Assembly: GCA_963585895.1 (NCBI GenBank)
Contig: OY757916.1
Location: forward strand, 17,737,129 to 17,801,128
DNA: 64,000 bases
Reading direction: 5' to 3'
Source: Sepioteuthis lessoniana
Lineage: Eukaryota > Mollusca > Cephalopoda > Myopsida > Loliginidae
The translations under genes and the position numbers were made by a program. The notes beneath the pieces are model-generated. The model did no database searches. It was given only the letters and a program-made list of their open reading frames with translations, and was not told the origin of the DNA. Positions 1 to 14,220 of the stretch are shown one piece after another. The first letter of the stretch is position 1; every line of letters starts with the position of its first letter.

Positions 1-3000
1 TATTTTACAACGAACTGGTTATGTACTAAGATAAATTGGTTCTGTGATGTCTTAAAACAAACCAGTTGTATGCTATCTTAAAACAAGTTAACTGTGTTCT
101 CCTATAAAGAATATTACTGTGTGTTATTTTACAACGAACTGGTTGTGTACTATCTAAGATAAATTGGTTCTGTGATGTCTTAAAACAAACGAGTTGTATG
201 CTATCTTAAAACAAGCTAACTGTGTTCTCCCATAAAGAATATTACTGTGTGTTATTTTACAACGAACTGGTTGTGTACTATCTAAGATAAATTGGTTCTG
301 TGATGTCTTAAAACAAACGAGTTGTATGCTATCTTAAAACAAGCTAACTGTGTTCTCCCATAAAGAATATTACAGTGTGTTATTTTACAACGAACTGGTT
401 ATGTACTAAGATAAATTGGTTCTGTGATGTCTTAAAACAAACGAGTTGTATGCTATCTTAAAACAAGCTAACTGTGTTCTCCCATAAAGAATATTACAGT
501 GTGTTATTTTACAACGAACTGGTTGTGTACTATCTAAGATAAATTGGTTCTGTGATGTCTTAAAACAAACGAGTTGTATGCTATCTTAAAACCAACTAAC
601 CGTGTTCTCCCATAAAGAATATTACTGTGTGTTATTTTACAACGAACTGGTTGTGTACTAAGATAAATTGGTTCTGTGATGTCTTAAAACAAACGAGTTG
701 TATGCTATCTTAAAACAAGCTAACTGTGTTCTCCCATAAAGAATATTACAGTGTGTTATTTTACAACGAACTGGTTATGTACTAAGATAAATTGGTTCTG
801 TGATGTCTTAAAACAAACGAGTTGTATGCTATCTTAAAACAAGCTAACTGTGTTCTCCCATAAAGAATATTACTGTGTGTTATTTTACAACGAACTGATT
901 GTATACTATCTAAGATAAATTGGTTCTGTGATGTCTTAAAACAAACGAGTTGTATGCTATCTTAAAACAAGCTAACTGTGTTCTCCCATAAAGAATATTA
1001 GAGTGTGTTATTTTACAACGAACTGGTTGTGTACTATCTAAGATAAATTGGTTCTGTGATGTCTTAAAACAAACGAGTTGTATGCTATCTTAAAACAAGC
1101 TAACTGTGTTCTCCCATAAAGAATATTACTGTGTGTTATTTTACAACGAACTGGTTGTGTACTATCTAAGATAAATTGGTTCTGTGATGTCTTAAAACAA
1201 ATGAGTTGTATGCTATCTTAAAACAAGCTGTGTTCTCCCATAAAGAATATTACTGTGTGTTATTTTACAACGAATTGGTTGTGTACTATCTAAGATAAAT
1301 TGGTTCTGTGATGTCTTAAAACAAACGAGTTGTATGCTATCTTAAAACCAACTAACTGTGTTCTCCCATAAAGAATATTACAGTGTGTTATTTTACAACG
1401 AACTGGTTATGTACTAAGATAAATTGGTTCTGTGATGTCTTAAAACAAACGAGTTGTATGCTATCTTAAAACAAGCTAACTGTGTTCTCCCATAAAGAAT
1501 ATTACAGTGTGTTATTTTACAACGAACTGGTTATGTACTAAGATAAATTGGTTCTGTGATGTCTTAAAACAAACGAGTTGTATGCTATCTTAAAACCAAC
1601 TAACTGTGTTCTCCCATAAAGAATATTACAGTGTGTTATTTTACAACGAACTGGTTATGTACTAAGATAAATTGGTTCTGTGATGTCTTAAAACAAACCA
1701 GTTGTATGCTATCTTAAAACAAGTTAACTGTGTTCTCCCATAAAGAATATTACTGTGTGTTATTTTACAACGAACTGGTTGTGTACTATCTAAGATAAAT
1801 TGGTTCTGTGATGTCTTAAAACAAACGAGTTGTATGCTATCTTAAAACAAGCTAACTGTGTTCTCCCATAAAGAATATTACTGTGTGTTATTTTACAACG
1901 AACTGGTTGTGTACTAAGATAAATTGGTTCTGTGATGTCTTAAAACAAACGAGTTGTATGCTATCTTAAAACAAGCTAACTGTGTTCTCCCATAAAGAAT
2001 ATTACAGTGTGTTATTTTACAACGAACTGGTTATGTACTAAGATAAATTGGTTCTGTGATGTCTTAAAACAAACGAGTTGTATGCTATCTTAAAACAAGC
2101 TAACTGTGTTCTCCCATAAAGAATATTACAGTGTGTTATTTTACAACGAACTGGTTGTGTACTATCTAAGATAAATTGGTTCTGTGATGTCTTAAAACAA
2201 ACGAGTTGTATGCTATCTTAAAACCAACTAACTGTGTTCTCCCATAAAGAATATTACTGTGTGTTATTTTACAACGAACTGGTTGTGTACTAAGATAAAT
2301 TGGTTCTGTGATGTCTTAAAACAAACGAGTTGTATGCTATCTTAAAACAAGCTAACTGTGTTCTCCCATAAAGAATATTACAGTGTGTTATTTTACAACG
2401 AACTGGTTATGTACTAAGATAAATTGGTTCTGTGATGTCTTAAAACAAACGAGTTGTATGCTATCTTAAAACAAGCTAACTGTGTTCTCCCATAAAGAAT
2501 ATTACTGTGTGTTATTTTACAACGAACTGATTGTGTATTATCTAAGATAAATTGGTTCTGTGATGTCTTAAAACAAACGAGTTGTATGCTATCTTAAAAC
2601 AAGCTAACTGTGTTCTCCCATAAAGAATATTAGAGTGTGTTATTTTACAACGAACTGGTTGTGTACTATCTAAGATAAATTGGTTCTGTGATGTCTTAAA
2701 ACAAACGAGTTGTATGCTATCTTAAAACAAGCTAACTGTGTTCTCCCATAAAGAATATTACTGTGTGTTATTTTACAACGAACTGGTTGTGTACTATCTA
2801 AGATAAATTGGTTCTGTGATGTCTTAAAACAAACGAGTTGTATGCTATCTTAAAACAAGCTGTGTTCTCCCATAAAGAATATTACTGTGTGTTATTTTAC
2901 AACGAATTGGTTGTGTACTATCTAAGATAAATTGGTTCTGTGATGTCTTAAAACAAACGAGTTGTATGCTATCTTAAAACCAACTAACTGTGTTCTCCCA

Positions 3001-4268
3001 TAAAGAATATTACAGTGTGTTATTTTACAACGAACTGGTTATGTACTAAGATAAATTGGTTCTGTGATGTCTTAAAACAAACGAGTTGTATGCTATCTTA
3101 AAACAAGCTAACTGTGTTCTCCCATAAAGAATATTACAGTGTGTTATTTTACAACGAACTGGTTATGTACTAAGATAAATTGGTTCTGTGATGTCTTAAA
3201 ACAAACGAGTTGTATGCTATCTTAAAACCAACTAACTGTGTTCTCCCATAAAGAATATTACAGTGTGTTATTTTACAACGAACTGGTTATGTACTAAGAT
3301 AAATTGGTTCTGTGATGTCTTAAAACAAACCAGTTGTATGCTATCTTAAAACAAGTTAACTGTGTTCTCCCATAAAGAATATTACTGTGTGTTATTTTAC
3401 AACGAACTGGTTGTGTACTATCTAAGATAAATTGGTTCTGTGATGTCTTAAAACAAACGAGTTGTATGCTATCTTAAAACAAGCTAACTGTGTTCTCCCA
3501 TAAAGAATATTACTGTGTGTTATTTTACAACGAACTGGTTGTGTACTAAGATAAATTGGTTCTGTGATGTCTTAAAACAAACGAGTTGTATGCTATCTTA
3601 AAACAAGCTAACTGTGTTCTCCCATAAAGAATATTACAGTGTGTTATTTTACAACGAACTGGTTATGTACTAAGATAAATTGGTTCTGTGATGTCTTAAA
3701 ACAAACGAGTTGTATGCTATCTTAAAACAAGCTAACTGTGTTCTCCCATAAAGAATATTACTGTGTGTTATTTTACAACGAACTGGTTGTGTACTATCTA
3801 AGATAAATTGGTTCTGTGATGTCTTAAAACAAACGAGTTGTATGCTATCTTAAAACAAGCTGTGTTCTCCCATAAAGAATATTACTGTGTGTTATTTTAC
3901 AACGAATTGGTTGTGTACTGTCTAAGATAAATTGGTTCTGTGATGTCTTAAAACAAACGAGTTGTATGCTATCTTAAAACCAACTAACTGTGTTCTCCCA
4001 TAAAGAATATTACAGTGTGTTATTTTACAACGAACTGGTTATGTACTAAGATAAATTGGTTCTGTGATGTCTTAAAACAAACGAGTTGTATGCTATCTTA
4101 AAACAAGCTAACTGTGTTCTCCCATAAAGAATATTACAGTGTGTTATTTTACAACGAACTGGTTATGTACTAAGATAAATTGGTTCTGTGATGTCTTAAA
4201 ACAAACGAGTTGTATGCTATCTTAAAACCAACTAACTGTGTTCTCCCATAAAGAATATTACAGTGTGT
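1..4268 (+). repeat. HOR block A: 13-monomer unit of 1632-1636 bp
   Basis: The marker reading AAACCAG (instead of AAACGAG) recurs at 61, 1697, 3329 and 4329. The first two spacings, 1636 and 1632 bp, are 13 monomers each; they differ by one TATC element (present in the monomer at 253, absent at 1889). The third spacing, 1000 bp, is 8 monomers, so that copy has lost five. A second marker, CGAACTGATT followed by a variant TAC, lies at about 891 and 2523 and keeps the same register. The first copy starts at the window edge, so the block may extend further left. Confidence 0.85.
125..252 (+). repeat. Reference full-length monomer (128 bp)
   Basis: This monomer matches the long consensus and is a convenient reference. 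Counting from TATTTTAC as base 1, the landmarks are: first CpG in AACGAAC (bases 10-13); optional TATC around 27-30; TTGGTTCTGTG at 40-50; two copies of CTTAAAACAA (55-64 and 81-90); second CpG in AAACGAG (63-69); optional TAAC around 93-96; CTCCCATAAAG near 103-113; and the variable tri-nucleotide CTG, CAG or GAG at 121-123. It divides into five subunits of 25, 26, 26, 29 and 22 bp that resemble one another, suggesting the monomer grew from a shorter repeat. Confidence 0.9.
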
Positions 4269-7200
4269 TATTTTACAACGAACTGGTTATGTACTAAGAT
4301 AAATTGGTTCTGTGATGTCTTAAAACAAACCAGTTGTATGCTATCTTAAAACAAGTTAACTGTGTTCTCCCATAAAGAATATTACTGTGTGTTATTTTAC
4401 AACGAACTGGTTGTGTACTATCTAAGATAAATTGGTTCTGTGATGTCTTAAAACAAACGAGTTGTATGCTATCTTAAAACAAGCTAACTGTGTTCTCCCA
4501 TAAAGAATATTACTGTGTGTTATTTTACAACAAACTGGTTGTGTACTATCTAAGATAAATTGGTTCTGTGATGTCTTAAAACAAACGAGTTGTATGCTAT
4601 CTTAAAACAAGCTAACTGTGTTCTCCCATAAAGAATATTACTGTGTGTTATTTTACAACGAACTGATTGTGTACTATCTAAGATAAATTGGTTCTGTGAT
4701 GTCTTAAAACAAACGAGTTGTATGCTATCTTAAAAAAAGCTGTGTTCTCCCATAAAGAATATTACTGTGTGTTATTTTACAACGAACTGGTTGTGTACTA
4801 AGATAAATTGGTTCTGTGATGTCTTAAAACAAACGAGTTGTATGCTATCTTAAAACAAGCTGTGTTCTCCCATAAAGAATATTACTGTCTGTTTTTTTAC
4901 AACGAATTGGTTGTGTACTATCTAAGATAAATTGGTTCTGTGATGTCTTAAAACAAACGAGTTGTATGCTATCTTAAAACAAGCTGTGTTCTCCCATAAA
5001 GAATATTACTGTGTGTTATTTTACAACGAACTGGTTGTGTACTAAGATAAATTGGTTCTGTGATGTCTTAAAACAAACGAGTTGTATGCTATCTTAAAAC
5101 AAGTTAACTGTGTTCTCCCATAGAGAATATTACTGTGTGTTATTTTACAACGAACTGGTTGTGTACTATCTAAGATAAATTGGTTCTGTGATGTCTTAAA
5201 ACAAACGAGTTGTATGCTATCTTAAAACAAGCTAACTGTGTTCTCCCATAAAGAATATTACAGTGTGTTATTTTACAACGAACTGGTTATGTACTAAGAT
5301 AAATTGGTTCTGTGATGTCTTAAAACAAATGAGTTGTATGCTATCTTAAAACAAGCTAACTGTGTTCTCCATAAAGAATATTACTGTGTGTTATTTTACA
5401 ACGAACTGGTTGTGTACTAAGATAAATTGGTTCTGTGATGTCTTAAAACAAACGAGTTGTATGCTATCTTAAAACAAGCTAACTGTGTTCTCCCATAAAG
5501 AATATTACTGTGTGTTATTTTACAACGAACTGGTTGTGTACTATCTAAGATAAATTGGTTCTGTGATGTCTTAAAACAAACGAGTTGTATGCTATCTTAA
5601 AACAAGTTAACTGTGTTCTCCCATAAAGAATATTAGAGTGTGTTATTTTACAACGAACTGGTTGTGTACTATCTAAGATAAATTGGTTCTGTGATGTCTT
5701 AAAACAAACGAGTTGTATGCTATCTTAGAACAAACTAATTGTGTTCTCCCATAAAGAATATTACAGTGTGTTATTTTACAACGAACTGGTTATGTACTAA
5801 GATAAATTGGTTCTGTGATGTCTTAAAACAAACGAGTTCTATGCTATCTTAAAACAAGCTAACTGTGTTCTCCCATAAAGAATATTACTGTGTGTTATTT
5901 TACAACGAACTGGTTGTGTACTATCTAAGATAAATTGGTTCTGTGATGTCTTAAAACAAACGAGTTGTATGCTATCTTAAAACAAGCTAACTGTGTTCTC
6001 CCATAAAGAATATTACTTTGTGTTATTTTATAGCGAACTGGCTGTGTACTATCGAAGATAAATTGGTTCTGTGATGTCTTAAAACAAACGAGTTGTATGC
6101 TATCTTAAAACAAGCTAACTGTGTTCTCCCATAAAGAATATTACTGTGTGTTATTTTACAACGAACTGGTTGTGTACTATGTAAGATAAATTGGTTCTGT
6201 GATGTCTTAAAACAAACGAGTTGTATGCTATCTTAAAAGAAGCTAACTGTGTTCTCCCATAAAGAATATTACTGTGTGTTATTTTACAACGAACTGGTTG
6301 TGTACTAAGATAAATTGGTTCTGTGATGTCTTAAAACAAACGAGTTGTATGCTATCTTAAAACAAGCTAACTGTGTTCTCCCATAAAGAATATTACTGTG
6401 TGTTATTTTACAACGAACTGGTTGTGTACTATCTAAGATAAATTGGTTCTGTGATGTCTTAAAACAAACGAGTTGTATGCTATCTTAAAACAAGTTAACT
6501 GTGTTCTCCCATAAAGAATATTAGAGTGTGTTATTTTACAACGAACTGGTTGTGTACTATCAAATATAAATTGGTTCTGTGATGTCTTAAAACAAACGAG
6601 TTGTATGCTATCTTAAAACAAGCTAACTGTGTTCTCCCATAAAGAATATTACAGTGTGTTTTTTTACAACGAACTGGTTATGTACTAAGATAAATTGGTT
6701 CTGTGATGTCTTAAAACAAACGAGTTGTATGCTATCTTAAAACAAGTTAACTGTGTTCTCCCATAAAGAATATTACTGTGTGTTATTTTACAACGAACTG
6801 GTTGTGTACTAAGATAAATTGGTTCTGTGATGTCTTAAAACAAACGAGTTGTATGCTATCTTAAAACAAGCTGTGTTCTCCCATAAAGAATATTACTGTG
6901 TGTTATTTTACAACGAACTGGTTATGTACTAAGATAAATTGGTTCTGTGATGTCTTAAAACAAACGAGTTGTATGCTATCTTAAAACAAGCTAACTGTGT
7001 TCTCCCATAAAGAATATTACTGTGTGTTATTTTACAACGAACTGGTTGTGTACTAAGATAAATTGGTTCTGTGATGTCTTAAAACAAACGAGTTGTATGC
7101 TATCTTAAAACAAGTTAACTGTGTTCTCCCATAGAGAATATTACTGTGTGTTATTTTACAACGAACTGGTTGTGTACTATCTAAGATAAATTGGTTCTGT

Positions 7201-8294
7201 GATGTCTTAAAACAAACGAGTTGTATGCTATCTTAAAACAAGCTAACTGTGTTCTCCCATAAAGAATATTACAGTGTGTTATTTTACAACGAACTGGTTA
7301 TGTACTAAGATAAATTGGTTCTGTGATGTCTTAAAACAAACGAGTTGTATGCTATCTTAAAACAAGCTGTGTTCTCCATAAAGAATATTACTGTGTGTTA
7401 TTTTACAACGAACTGGTTGTGTACTAAGATAAATTGGTTCTGTGATGTCTTAAAACAAACGAGTTGTATGCTATCTTAAAACAAGTTAACTGTGTTCTCC
7501 CATAAAGAATATTAGAGTGTGTTATTTTACAACGAACTGGTTGTGTACTATCTAAGATAAATTGGTTCTGTGATGTTTTAAAACAAACGAGTTGTATGCT
7601 ATCTTAAAACAAGCTAACTGTGTTCTCCCATAAAGAATATTACAGTGTGTTATTTTACAACGAACTAGTTATGTACTAAGATAAATTGGTTCTGTGATGT
7701 CTTAAAACAAACGAGTTGTATGCTATCTTAAAACAAGCTAACTGTGTTCTCCATAAAGAATATTACTGTGTGTTATTTTACAACGAACTGGTTGTGTACT
7801 AAGATAAATTGGTTCTGTGATGTCTTAAAACAAACGAGTTGTATGCTATCTTAAAACAAGTTAACTGTGTTCTCCCATAAAGAATATTAGAGTGTGTTAT
7901 TTTACAACGAACTGGTTGTGTACTATCTAAGATAAATTGGTTCTGTGATGTCTTAAAACAAACGAGTTGTATGCTATCTTAAAACAAGCTAACTGTGTTC
8001 TCCCTTAAAGAATATTACAGTGTGTTATTTTACAACGAACTGGTTATGTACTAAGATAAATTGGTTCTGTGATGTCTTAAAACAAACGAGTTGTATGCTA
8101 TCTTAAAACAAGTTAACTGTGTTCTCCCATAAAGAATATTACTGTGTGTTATTTTACAACGAACTGGTTGTGTACTAAGATAAATTGGTTCTGTGATGTC
8201 TTAAAATAAACGAGTTGTATGCTATCTTAAAACAAGTTAACTGTGTTCTCCCATAGAGAATATTACAGTGTGTTATTTTACAACGAACTGGTTA
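4269..8294 (+). repeat. Satellite, mosaic stretch without a clean HOR
   Basis: About 32 monomers carry repeated private variants but no single long unit. The variant CCCATAGAG appears at about 5118, 7129 and 8251. A monomer missing one C (TCTCCATAAAG) appears near 5366, 7373, 7748 and 8371. An odd T-rich start (CTGTTTTTTTAC) is seen at about 4889 and a relative at 6658. The first pair shares about 350 bp at a shift near 2011 bp. This looks like overlapping small duplications of one to several monomers. Nothing other than satellite is present. Confidence 0.8.
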
Positions 8295-11200
8295 TGTACT
8301 AAGATAAATTGGTTCTGTGATGTCTTAAAACAAACGAGTTGTATGCTATCTTAAAACAAGCTAACTGTGTTCTCCATAAAGAATATTACTGTGTGTTATT
8401 TTACAACGAACTGGTTGTGTACTAAGATAAATTGGTTCAGTGATGTCTTAAAACAAACGAGTTGTATGCTATCTTAAAACAAGCTAACTGTGTTCTCCCA
8501 TAAAGAATATTACTGTGTGTTATTTTACAACGAACTGGTTGTGTACTATCTAAGATAAATTGGTTCTGTGATGTCTTAAAACAAACGAGTTGTATGCTAT
8601 CTTAAAACAAGTTAACTGTGTTCTCCCATAAAGAATATTAGAGTGTGTTATTTTACAACGAACTGGTTGTGTACTATGTAAGATAAATTGGTTCTGTGAT
8701 GTCTTAAAACAAACGAGTTGTATGCTATCTTAAAACAAGTTAACTGTGTTCTCCCATAAAGATTATTAGAGTGTGTTATTTTACAACGAACTGGTTGTGT
8801 ACTATCTAAGATAAATTGGTTCTGTGATGTCTTAAAACAAACGAGTTGTTTGCTATCTTAAAACAAGCTAACTGTGTTCTCCCATAAAGAATATTACAGT
8901 GTGTTATTTTACAACGAACTGGTTATGTACTAAGATAAATTGGTTCTGTGATGTCTTAAAACAAACGAGTTGTATGCTATCTTAAAACAAGCTAACTGTG
9001 TTCTCCCATAAAGAATATTACAGTGTGTTATTTTACAACGAACTGGTTATGTACTAAGATACATTGGTTCTGTGATGTCTTAAAACAAACGAGTTGTATG
9101 CTATGTTAAAACCAACTAACTGTGTTCTCCCATAAAGAATGTTACAGTGTGTTATTTTACAACGAACTGGTTGTGTACTATCTAAGATAAATTGGTTCTG
9201 TGATGTCTTAAAACAAACGAGTTGTATGCTATCTTAAAACAAGTTAACTGTGTTCTCCCATAAAGAATATTACTGTGTGTTATTTTACAACAAACTGGTT
9301 GTGTACTATCTAAGATAAATTGGTTCTGTGATGTCTTAAAACAAACCAGTTGTATGCTATCTTAAAACAAGCTAACTGTGTTCTCCCATAAAGAATATTA
9401 CTGTGTGTTATTTTACAACGAACTGGTTGTGTACTAAGATAAATTGGTTCTGTGATGTCTTAAAACAAACGAGTTGTATGCTATCTTAAAACAAGCTAAC
9501 TGTGTTCTCCCATAAAGAATATTACTGTGTGTTATTTTACAACGAACTGATTGTGTACTATCTAAGATAAATTGGTTCTGTGATGTCTTAAAACAAACGA
9601 GTTGTATGCTATCTTAAAACAAGCTAACTGTGTTCTCCCATAAAGAATATTAGTGTGTGTTATTTTATAACGAACTGGCTGTGTACTATCGAAGATAAAT
9701 TAGTTCTGTGATGTCTTAAAACAAACGAGTTGTATGCTATCTTAAAACAAGCTAACTGTGTTCTCCCATAAAGAATATTACTGTGTGCTATTTTACAACG
9801 AACTGGTTGTGTACTATCTAAGATAAATTGGTTCTGTGATGTCTTAAAACAAACGAGTTGTATGCTATCTTAAAACAAGCTAACTGTGTTCTCCCATAAA
9901 GAATATTACCGTGTGTTATTTTACAATGAACTGGTTGTGTACTAAGATAAATTGGTTCTGTGATGTCTTAAGACAAACGAGTTGTATGCTATCTTAAAAC
10001 AAGCTAACTGTGTTTTCCCATAAAGAATATTACAGTGTGTTATTTTACAACGAACTGGTTATGTACTAAGATAAATTGGTTCTGTGATGTCTTAAAAAAA
10101 AACGAGTTCTATGCAATCTTAAAACAAGCTAACTGTATTCTCCCATAAAGAATATTACTGTGTGTTATTTTACAACGAACTGATTGTGTACTATCTAAGA
10201 TAAATTGGTTCTGTGATGTCTTAAAACAAACGAGTTGTATGCTATCTTAAAACAAGCTGTGTTCTCCCATAAAGAATATTACTGTGTGTTACTTTACAAC
10301 GAACTGGTTGTGTACTAAGATAAATTGGTTCTGTGATGTCTTAAAACAAACGAGTTGTATGCTATCTTAAAACAAGCTAACTGTGTTCTCCCATAAAGAA
10401 TATTACAGTGTGTTATTTTACAACGAACTGGTTATGTACTAAGATAAATTGGTTCTGTGATGTCTTAAAACAAACGAGTTGTATGCTATGTTAAAACCAA
10501 CTAACTGTGTTCTCCCATAAAGAATGTTACAGTGTATTATTTTACAACGAACTGGTTGTGTACTATCTAAGATAAATTGGTTCTGTGATGTCTTAAAACA
10601 AACGAGTTGTATGCTATCTTAAAACAAGCTAAATGTGTTCTCCCATAAAGAATATTACAGTGTGTTATTTTACAACGAACTGGTTGTGTACTATCTAAGA
10701 TAAATTGGTTCTGTGATGTCTTAAAACAAACGAGTTGTATGCTGTCTTAAAACAAGCTGTGTTCTCCCATAAAGAATATTACTGTGTGTTATTTTACAAC
10801 GAACTGGTTGTGTACTAAGATAAATTGGTTCTGTGATGTCTTAAAACAAACGAGTTGTATGCTATCTTAAAACAAGCTGTGTTCTCCCATAAAGAATATT
10901 ACTGTGTGTTATTTTACAACGAACTGGTTGTGTACTAAGATAAATTGGTTCTGTGATGTCTTAAAACAAACGAGTTGTATGCTATCTTAAAACAAGCTAA
11001 CTGTGTTCTCCATAAAGAATATTACTGTGTGTTATTTTACAACGAACTGGTTGTGTACTAAGATAAATTGGTTCAGTGATGTCTTAAAACAAACGAGTTG
11101 TATGCTATCTTAAAACAAGCTAACTGTGTTCTCCCATAAAGAATATTACTGTGTGTTATTTTACAACGAACTGGTTGTGTACTATCTAAGATAAATTGGT

Positions 11201-13566
11201 TCTGTGATGTCTTAAAACAAACGAGTTGTATGCTATCTTAAAACAAGTTAACTGTGTTCTCCCATAAAGAATATTAGAGTGTGTTATTTTACAACGAACT
11301 GGTTGTGTACTATGTAAGATAAATTGGTTCTGTGATGTCTTAAAACAAACGAGTTGTATGCTATCTTAAAACAAGTTAACTGTGTTCTCCCATAAAGATT
11401 ATTAGAGTGTGTTATTTTACAACGAACTGGTTGTGTACTATCTAAGATAAATTGGTTCTGTGATGTCTTAAAACAAACGAGTTGTTTGCTATCTTAAAAC
11501 AAGCTAACTGTGTTCTCCCATAAAGAATATTACAGTGTGTTATTTTACAACGAACTGGTTATGTACTAAGATAAATTGGTTCTGTGATGTCTTAAAACAA
11601 ACGAGTTGTATGCTATCTTAAAACAAGCTAACTGTGTTCTCCCATAAAGAATATTACAGTGTGTTATTTTACAACGAACTGGTTATGTACTAAGATACAT
11701 TGGTTCTGTGATGTCTTAAAACAAACGAGTTGTATGCTATGTTAAAACCAACTAACTGTGTTCTCCCATAAAGAATGTTACAGTGTGTTATTTTACAACG
11801 AACTGGTTGTGTACTATCTAAGATAAATTGGTTCTGTGATGTCTTAAAACAAACGAGTTGTATGCTATCTTAAAACAAGTTAACTGTGTTCTCCCATAAA
11901 GAATATTACTGTGTGTTATTTTACAACAAACTGGTTGTGTACTATCTAAGATAAATTGGTTCTGTGATGTCTTAAAACAAACCAGTTGTATGCTATCTTA
12001 AAACAAGCTAACTGTGTTCTCCCATAAAGAATATTACTGTGTGTTATTTTACAACGAACTGGTTGTGTACTAAGATAAATTGGTTCTGTGATGTCTTAAA
12101 ACAAACGAGTTGTATGCTATCTTAAAACAAGCTAACTGTGTTCTCCCATAAAGAATATTACTGTGTGTTATTTTACAACGAACTGATTGTGTACTATCTA
12201 AGATAAATTGGTTCTGTGATGTCTTAAAACAAACGAGTTGTATGCTATCTTAAAACAAGCTAACTGTGTTCTCCCATAAAGAATATTAGTGTGTGTTATT
12301 TTATAACGAACTGGCTGTGTACTATCGAAGATAAACTAGTTCTGTGATGTCTTAAAACAAACGAGTTGTATGCTATCTTAAAACAAGCTAACTGTGTTCT
12401 CCCATAAAGAATATTACTGTGTGCTATTTTACAACGAACTGGTTGTGTACTATCTAAGATAAATTGGTTCTGTGATGTCTTAAAACAAACGAGTTGTATG
12501 CTATCTTAAAACAAGCTAACTGTGTTCTCCCATAAAGAATATTACCGTGTGTTATTTTACAATGAACTGGTTGTGTACTAAGATAAATTGGTTCTGTGAT
12601 GTCTTAAGACAAACGAGTTGTATGCTATCTTAAAACAAGCTAACTGTGTTTTCCCATAAAGAATATTACAGTGTGTTATTTTACAACGAACTGGTTATGT
12701 ACTAAGATAAATTGGTTCTGTGATGTCTTAAAAAAAAACGAGTTCTATGCAATCTTAAAACAAGCTAACTGTATTCTCCCATAAAGAATATTACTGTGTG
12801 TTATTTTACAACGAACTGATTGTGTACTATCTAAGATAAATTGGTTCTGTGATGTCTTAAAACAAACGAGTTGTATGCTATCTTAAAACAAGCTGTGTTC
12901 TCCCATAAAGAATATTACTGTGTGTTACTTTACAACGAACTGGTTGTGTACTAAGATAAATTGGTTCTGTGATGTCTTAAAACAAACGAGTTGTATGCTA
13001 TCTTAAAACAAGCTAACTGTGTTCTCCCATAAAGAATATTACAGTGTGTTATTTTACAACGAACTGGTTATGTACTAAGATAAATTGGTTCTGTGATGTC
13101 TTAAAACAAACGAGTTGTATGCTATGTTAAAACCAACTAACTGTGTTCTCCCATAAAGAATGTTACAGTGTATTATTTTACAACGAACTGGTTGTGTACT
13201 ATCTAAGATAAATTGGTTCTGTGATGTCTTAAAACAAACGAGTTGTATGCTATCTTAAAACAAGCTAAATGTGTTCTCCCATAAAGAATATTACAGTGTG
13301 TTATTTTACAACGAACTGGTTGTGTACTATCTAAGATAAATTGGTTCTGTGATGTCTTAAAACAAACGAGTTGTATGCTGTCTTAAAACAAGCTGTGTTC
13401 TCCCATAAAGAATATTACTGTGTGTTATTTTACAACGAACTGGTTGTGTACTAAGATAAATTGGTTCTGTGATGTCTTAAAACAAACGAGTTGTATGCTA
13501 TCTTAAAACAAGCTGTGTTCTCCCATAAAGAATATTACTGTGTGTTATTTTACAACGAACTGGTTG
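8295..13566 (+). repeat. HOR block B: tandem duplication of a 2636 bp unit (21 monomers)
   Basis: Copies are about 8295-10930 and 10931-13566. Six private variants recur at exactly 2636 bp: GGTTCAGTG (8435/11071), GATACATTGG (9058/11694), CGAACTGGCTG (9671/12307), ATGCAATC (10111/12747), GCTGTC (10741/13377) and TCTCCATA (8370/11006). The only difference I noticed inside is AAATTAG at about 9699 against AAACTAG at about 12335. A length of 2636 bp fits only 21 monomers of 120-128 bp. The near identity means the duplication is recent, or repeatedly converted, or an assembly duplication. Confidence 0.88.
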
Positions 13567-14220
13567 TGTACTAAGATAAATTGGTTCTGTGATGTCTTAA
13601 AACAAACGAGTTGTATGCTATCTTAAAACAAGCTGTGTTCTCCCATAAAGAATATTACTGTGTGTTATTTTACAACGAACTGGTTGTGTACTAAGATAAA
13701 TTGGTTCTGTGATGTCTTAAAACAAACGAGTTGTATGCTATCTTAAAACAAGCTGTGTTCTCCCATAAAGAATATTACTGTGTGTTATTTTACAACGAAC
13801 TGGTTGTGTACTAAGATAAATTGGTTCTGTGATGTCTTAAAACAAACGAGTTGTATGCTATCTTAAAACAAGCTGTGTTCTCCCATAAAGAATATTACTG
13901 TGTGTTATTTTACAACGAACTGGTTGTGTACTAAGATAAATTGGTTCTGTGATGTCTTAAAACAAACGAGTTGTATGCTATCTTAAAACAAGCTGTGTTC
14001 TCCCATAAAGAATATTACTGTGTGTTATTTTACAACGAACTGGTTGTGTACTAAGATAAATTGGTTCTGTGATGTCTTAAAACAAACGAGTTGTATGCTA
14101 TCTTAAAACAAGCTGTGTTCTCCCATAAAGAATATTACTGTGTGTTATTTTACAACGAACTGGTTGTGTACTAAGATAAATTGGTTCTGTGATGTCTTAA
14201 AACAAACGAGTTGTATGCTA
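13381..14220 (+). repeat. Homogeneous run of seven identical 120 bp monomers
   Basis: Seven consecutive 120 bp units starting at 13381, 13501, 13621, 13741, 13861, 13981 and 14101 are base-for-base identical. The run ends where the next monomer regains TAAC and reads AACTTTG at about 14235. Only two such units stand at the equivalent place in the previous HOR copy (about 10750-10990), and four stand at 16241-16720. The local copy number therefore changes while flanking monomers stay put, as expected from very recent single-monomer expansion. Confidence 0.92.
13436..13555 (+). repeat. Reference short monomer (120 bp)
   Basis: This is the double-short form: it lacks TATC after GTGTAC (reads TACTAAG) and TAAC after AAGC (reads AAGCTGTG). 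Otherwise it matches the consensus. It recurs without change in the homogeneous run at 13381-14220 and in shorter runs near 16.2-16.7, 19.1-19.5, 21.0-21.4 and 23.6-24.1 kb. The two 4-bp sites vary independently: 128 (both present), 124 (either one absent) and 120 (both absent) all occur. Confidence 0.9.
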
